15,159 bases of DNA from CAZFQG01 sp964520785 (lineage in GTDB: Bacteria; Planctomycetota; Planctomycetia; Pirellulales; Thermoguttaceae), in assembly GCA_964520785.1 (NCBI GenBank), contig CAZFQG010000160.1:1-15159 (forward strand), given 5' to 3'. Below the pieces are notes generated by a model, which was given only the letters and a program-made list of their open reading frames with translations, was not told the origin of the DNA and ran no database searches. The translations under genes were made by a program, and so were the position numbers. Below are positions 13,298-15,159 of this stretch, piece after piece. Every line of letters starts with the position of its first letter. Within the stretch, counting starts at the first letter, position 1.

Positions 13298-14584
13298 ATG
13301 AGACGGCAAACGACCCGACGACGTTTTCTCGGCACGGCCGCGGCTGCCGGGCTGGGAGTTCGAATGTGGCAAGGGCCGTGCCGCGCGGCGGCCGGCGAAT
13401 CGCCCAACGAAAGGCTCAACGTCGCGGTCGTGGGCACGGGCGGCAGAGGACAAGGGAACATGAACGCCGTCGCTCGAACCGAAAACATCGTTGCTTTGTG
13501 CGATGTCGACCGGAGGCGGCTGACCGAAGCCGGAAAACGCCACCCCTCCGCTCGCCGGTACGCCGATTTCCGGCGCATGCTCGAACAGAATGACATCGAC
13601 GCGGTCGTGGTGAGCACGCCCGACCACACGCACGCGGCCGTCGCCTTGGCGGCCATGGAACTGGGCAAGCACGTCTACTGTGAAAAACCGCTGGCCGCCT
13701 CCGTGGCCGATGCCCGCGACATGGCCGCGGCGGCCCTCCGAGCCGGCGTGGTGACCCAGATGGGCAACCAGGTACATGCCTCCTTTCACTTGCGAAGGGT
13801 GGTGGAACTGCTCCGGGCGGGCGTTCTGGGGCCGGTGGAAAAGGTGGTCGCCGCGTGCCACAAGGTGCTGCCACACTCCGGCGGCGCGTTGCCGACCGAA
13901 ACGCCGCCGGTGCCGGATTATCTCGACTGGGACCTGTGGCTGGGGCCGGCGGAGGAGCGTCCATACCACCCCGTGTATCATCCATTCGGCTGGCGGGTGT
14001 TCTGGGGCCTCGGCTCGGGCAATTTTGGCGACATGGGTTGCCATATTCTCGATGCGCCCTACTGGGGTTTGGGTCTGCGCCATCCCGTCCGCATTGAGGC
14101 GGAGGGACCGCCGCCGGACCCACACGTGGCGCCGAAGCGGATGATCGTCCGGTACTGGTTCGAGCGCGACGAAGGGGGTGCGCCACTGGAACTGGTCTGG
14201 TACGACGGCGAGCTGGCGCCCCCCGGCGAGGTCATCGAGGGCGTCAACGACGGCATGATGGTGATCGGCCGGCGCGGTCGGCTGGTGTACAACTTTCGTG
14301 GCGGGGACACCCGGCTTCTGCCGACCGAGGCCTTTGCCGATGTCGAGTTGCCTGCGCCCCGCCCGACCGACCATCACGTCGAATGGATCGAGGCGTGCAA
14401 GGGCCGCGGCCAAACGGCCTCCGACTTTCAATACGGCGCCGCTTTAACCGAAGTGGTCCTCGCCGGCGTGGTGGCCTACCGGATGCGCGAGCCGCTCGAG
14501 TGGGACGGCGCCGCCATGCGGGCGAAGAACTGCCCGGAGGCGGAGGCGCTCATTCGCCCTCCGCGGCGGAAGGAATGGGGGTGA
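13298..14584 (+). CDS. Tat-signal Gfo/Idh/MocA-family oxidoreductase
   Basis: This 428-aa exported NAD(P)-dependent sugar or polyol dehydrogenase homologue carries TTRRRFLGTAAAAGLGV (5-21), a twin-arginine signal. The Rossmann nucleotide loop follows as VAVVGTGGRGQGN (42-54), then STPDHTHA (106-113) and CEKPLA (128-133), where the Lys of EKP is the usual catalytic and cofactor residue. GDMGCHILD (244-252) supplies the C-terminal active-site His found in this planctomycete/Bacteroidetes group. The frame is open 30 codons upstream, but GGGAGA seven bases before the ATG at 13298 and the position of the twin arginines favour that start. Related secreted proteins work as glucose-fructose-oxidoreductase-like or C3-hydroxyl dehydrogenases with tightly bound cofactor; the substrate here is not known. 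It sits between an exported aminotransferase and a DUF1080 protein. Confidence 0.92.
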   Translation: MRRQTTRRRFLGTAAAAGLGVRMWQGPCRAAAGESPNERLNVAVVGTGGRGQGNMNAVARTENIVALCDVDRRRLTEAGKRHPSARRYADFRRMLEQNDIDAVVVSTPDHTHAAVALAAMELGKHVYCEKPLAASVADARDMAAAALRAGVVTQMGNQVHASFHLRRVVELLRAGVLGPVEKVVAACHKVLPHSGGALPTETPPVPDYLDWDLWLGPAEERPYHPVYHPFGWRVFWGLGSGNFGDMGCHILDAPYWGLGLRHPVRIEAEGPPPDPHVAPKRMIVRYWFERDEGGAPLELVWYDGELAPPGEVIEGVNDGMMVIGRRGRLVYNFRGGDTRLLPTEAFADVELPAPRPTDHHVEWIEACKGRGQTASDFQYGAALTEVVLAGVVAYRMREPLEWDGAAMRAKNCPEAEALIRPPRRKEWG

Positions 14585-14738
14585 AGTTACCGCGACGATT
14601 GCCGGGAACCGCGCGAACGGCGAGCCGCCGGTATTTGCGATTGAACATTTCCGAAACATGCCGCGTTCGGTTTTTCGGGTCTGAACCGTGCATTCCCAGC
14701 GCGAGTCTTTTTCCACCTCTATCAGCAAGGAGATTCCC

Positions 14739-15159
14739 ATGACGAGGTTCCGATCGAGCCGGCACGGCCCGCCGTGTCTTGCCGTCCTGGCGATGCTGTT
14801 CGTGTTTTCCGCCGCGATGCGAGGTACCGCCGCCGATTCGCCAAGGTCGCCCAACACGCTCGATGAGGAGGAGCGGCGGCTCGGATTCGCGCTTCTCTTT
14901 GACGGCGAGAGCGACGCCGGCTGGCGACACGACGGCAACTGGGTGGTGGAGGACGGCGCACTCCACCGCAAAGAACGCGGGGGCGACATTACCTACACCG
15001 CGGCCAAGGTGCCCGACGACTTCGAGCTGCGATTCGAGTGGAAGGTTTCAAAAGGCTGCAACAGCGGCGTCTACTACCGGCCGGGGCAGTACGAATACCA
15101 GATTCTCGACGACGCCAACAGCCCCTACGGCGAGAATCCCCGCCAGAGCGCCGCCTCGC
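14739..15159 (+). CDS. DUF1080 / 3-keto-disaccharide hydrolase-family secreted protein (3' truncated by window)
   Basis: I translated this by hand. It stays open for 140 codons to the edge, so only the N-terminal part is seen. A Sec signal peptide is visible: basic RFRSSRHG, then hydrophobic LAVLAMLFVFSAA (14-26), with likely cleavage near GTAAD (29-33). The mature part begins with the DUF1080 pattern: GFALLFDGESDAGWR (49-63), NWVVEDGAL (67-75), FELRFEWKVSKGCNSGVYYR (95-114) and YEYQILDD (118-125). This concanavalin-like beta-sandwich family includes enzymes that cleave 3-keto-glycosides, products of C3 oxidation by Gfo/Idh/MocA dehydrogenases like the one 154 bp upstream. AAGGAG six bases before the ATG fixes the start. 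The neighbourhood supports joint extracytoplasmic sugar degradation. Confidence 0.88.
   Translation, partial: MTRFRSSRHGPPCLAVLAMLFVFSAAMRGTAADSPRSPNTLDEEERRLGFALLFDGESDAGWRHDGNWVVEDGALHRKERGGDITYTAAKVPDDFELRFEWKVSKGCNSGVYYRPGQYEYQILDDANSPYGENPRQSAAS

Noticed and set aside
12232..13668. 478-codon open frame on the minus strand
   Set aside because: It is antisense to the aminotransferase and the start of the dehydrogenase, both clearly real. Composition (Arg, Ala, His rich) is typical of a shadow frame in GC-rich DNA.
13277..14431. 384-codon open frame on the minus strand
   Set aside because: It is antisense to the Gfo/Idh/MocA gene, with no recognisable motif.
1..15159. CRISPR array, rRNA, or insertion sequence with terminal repeats
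   Set aside because: No regularly spaced repeats, rRNA-like conserved blocks or transposase genes were seen on either strand.

Overview
The window looks like a chromosomal segment of a planctomycete. The DNA is GC-rich. It carries a small DUF1580-type helix-turn-helix protein, a planctomycete-style tyrosine integrase, a Tat-tagged Gfo/Idh/MocA oxidoreductase, a Tat-tagged DegT-family protein, a DUF1080 protein and a Rieske/cytochrome b-c complex. This assignment comes from recognising protein families by eye, not from any search.

Region 1 (about 1-5129) is the tRNA-proximal part of an integrated mobile element. A tRNA-Pro(TGG) gene on the minus strand has its 3' end at 5130, facing a tyrosine integrase (3836-5020). 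All element genes run on the minus strand away from the tRNA: integrase, an unrecognised 357-aa protein, a DUF1580-like protein, then a two-gene module that runs off the left edge. The first gene of that module is a GHKL ATPase closely resembling topoisomerase VI subunit B. The second overlaps it by ATGA and has an R-x-x-F-Y motif that could be the catalytic tyrosine of a Topo VI-A/Spo11-like subunit. The far attachment site is not in the window, so the element is longer than 5.1 kb.

Region 2 (5130-9613) is housekeeping DNA: tRNA-Pro with its own promoter, a two-gene respiratory operon (Rieske protein, then a cytochrome b/subunit IV/di-heme cytochrome c fusion) read from a good sigma70-like promoter at 7970-7998, and fumC with a separate promoter at 9585-9613. 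The cytochrome b part keeps the two histidines of the p-side heme but lacks both histidines of the n-side (bH) heme, and no histidine is visible on that side of the membrane.

Region 3 (9540-11850) holds a MATE-family transporter on the plus strand between two intergenic stretches of more than 400 bp.

Region 4 (11582-15159) is a plus-strand cluster: a Tat-signal DegT/DnrJ/EryC1 PLP aminotransferase homologue, a Tat-signal Gfo/Idh/MocA dehydrogenase, and the start of a Sec-signal DUF1080 (3-keto-disaccharide hydrolase family) protein cut by the right edge. All three appear to be exported. Together they suggest extracytoplasmic 3-keto-sugar chemistry, possibly with transamination.
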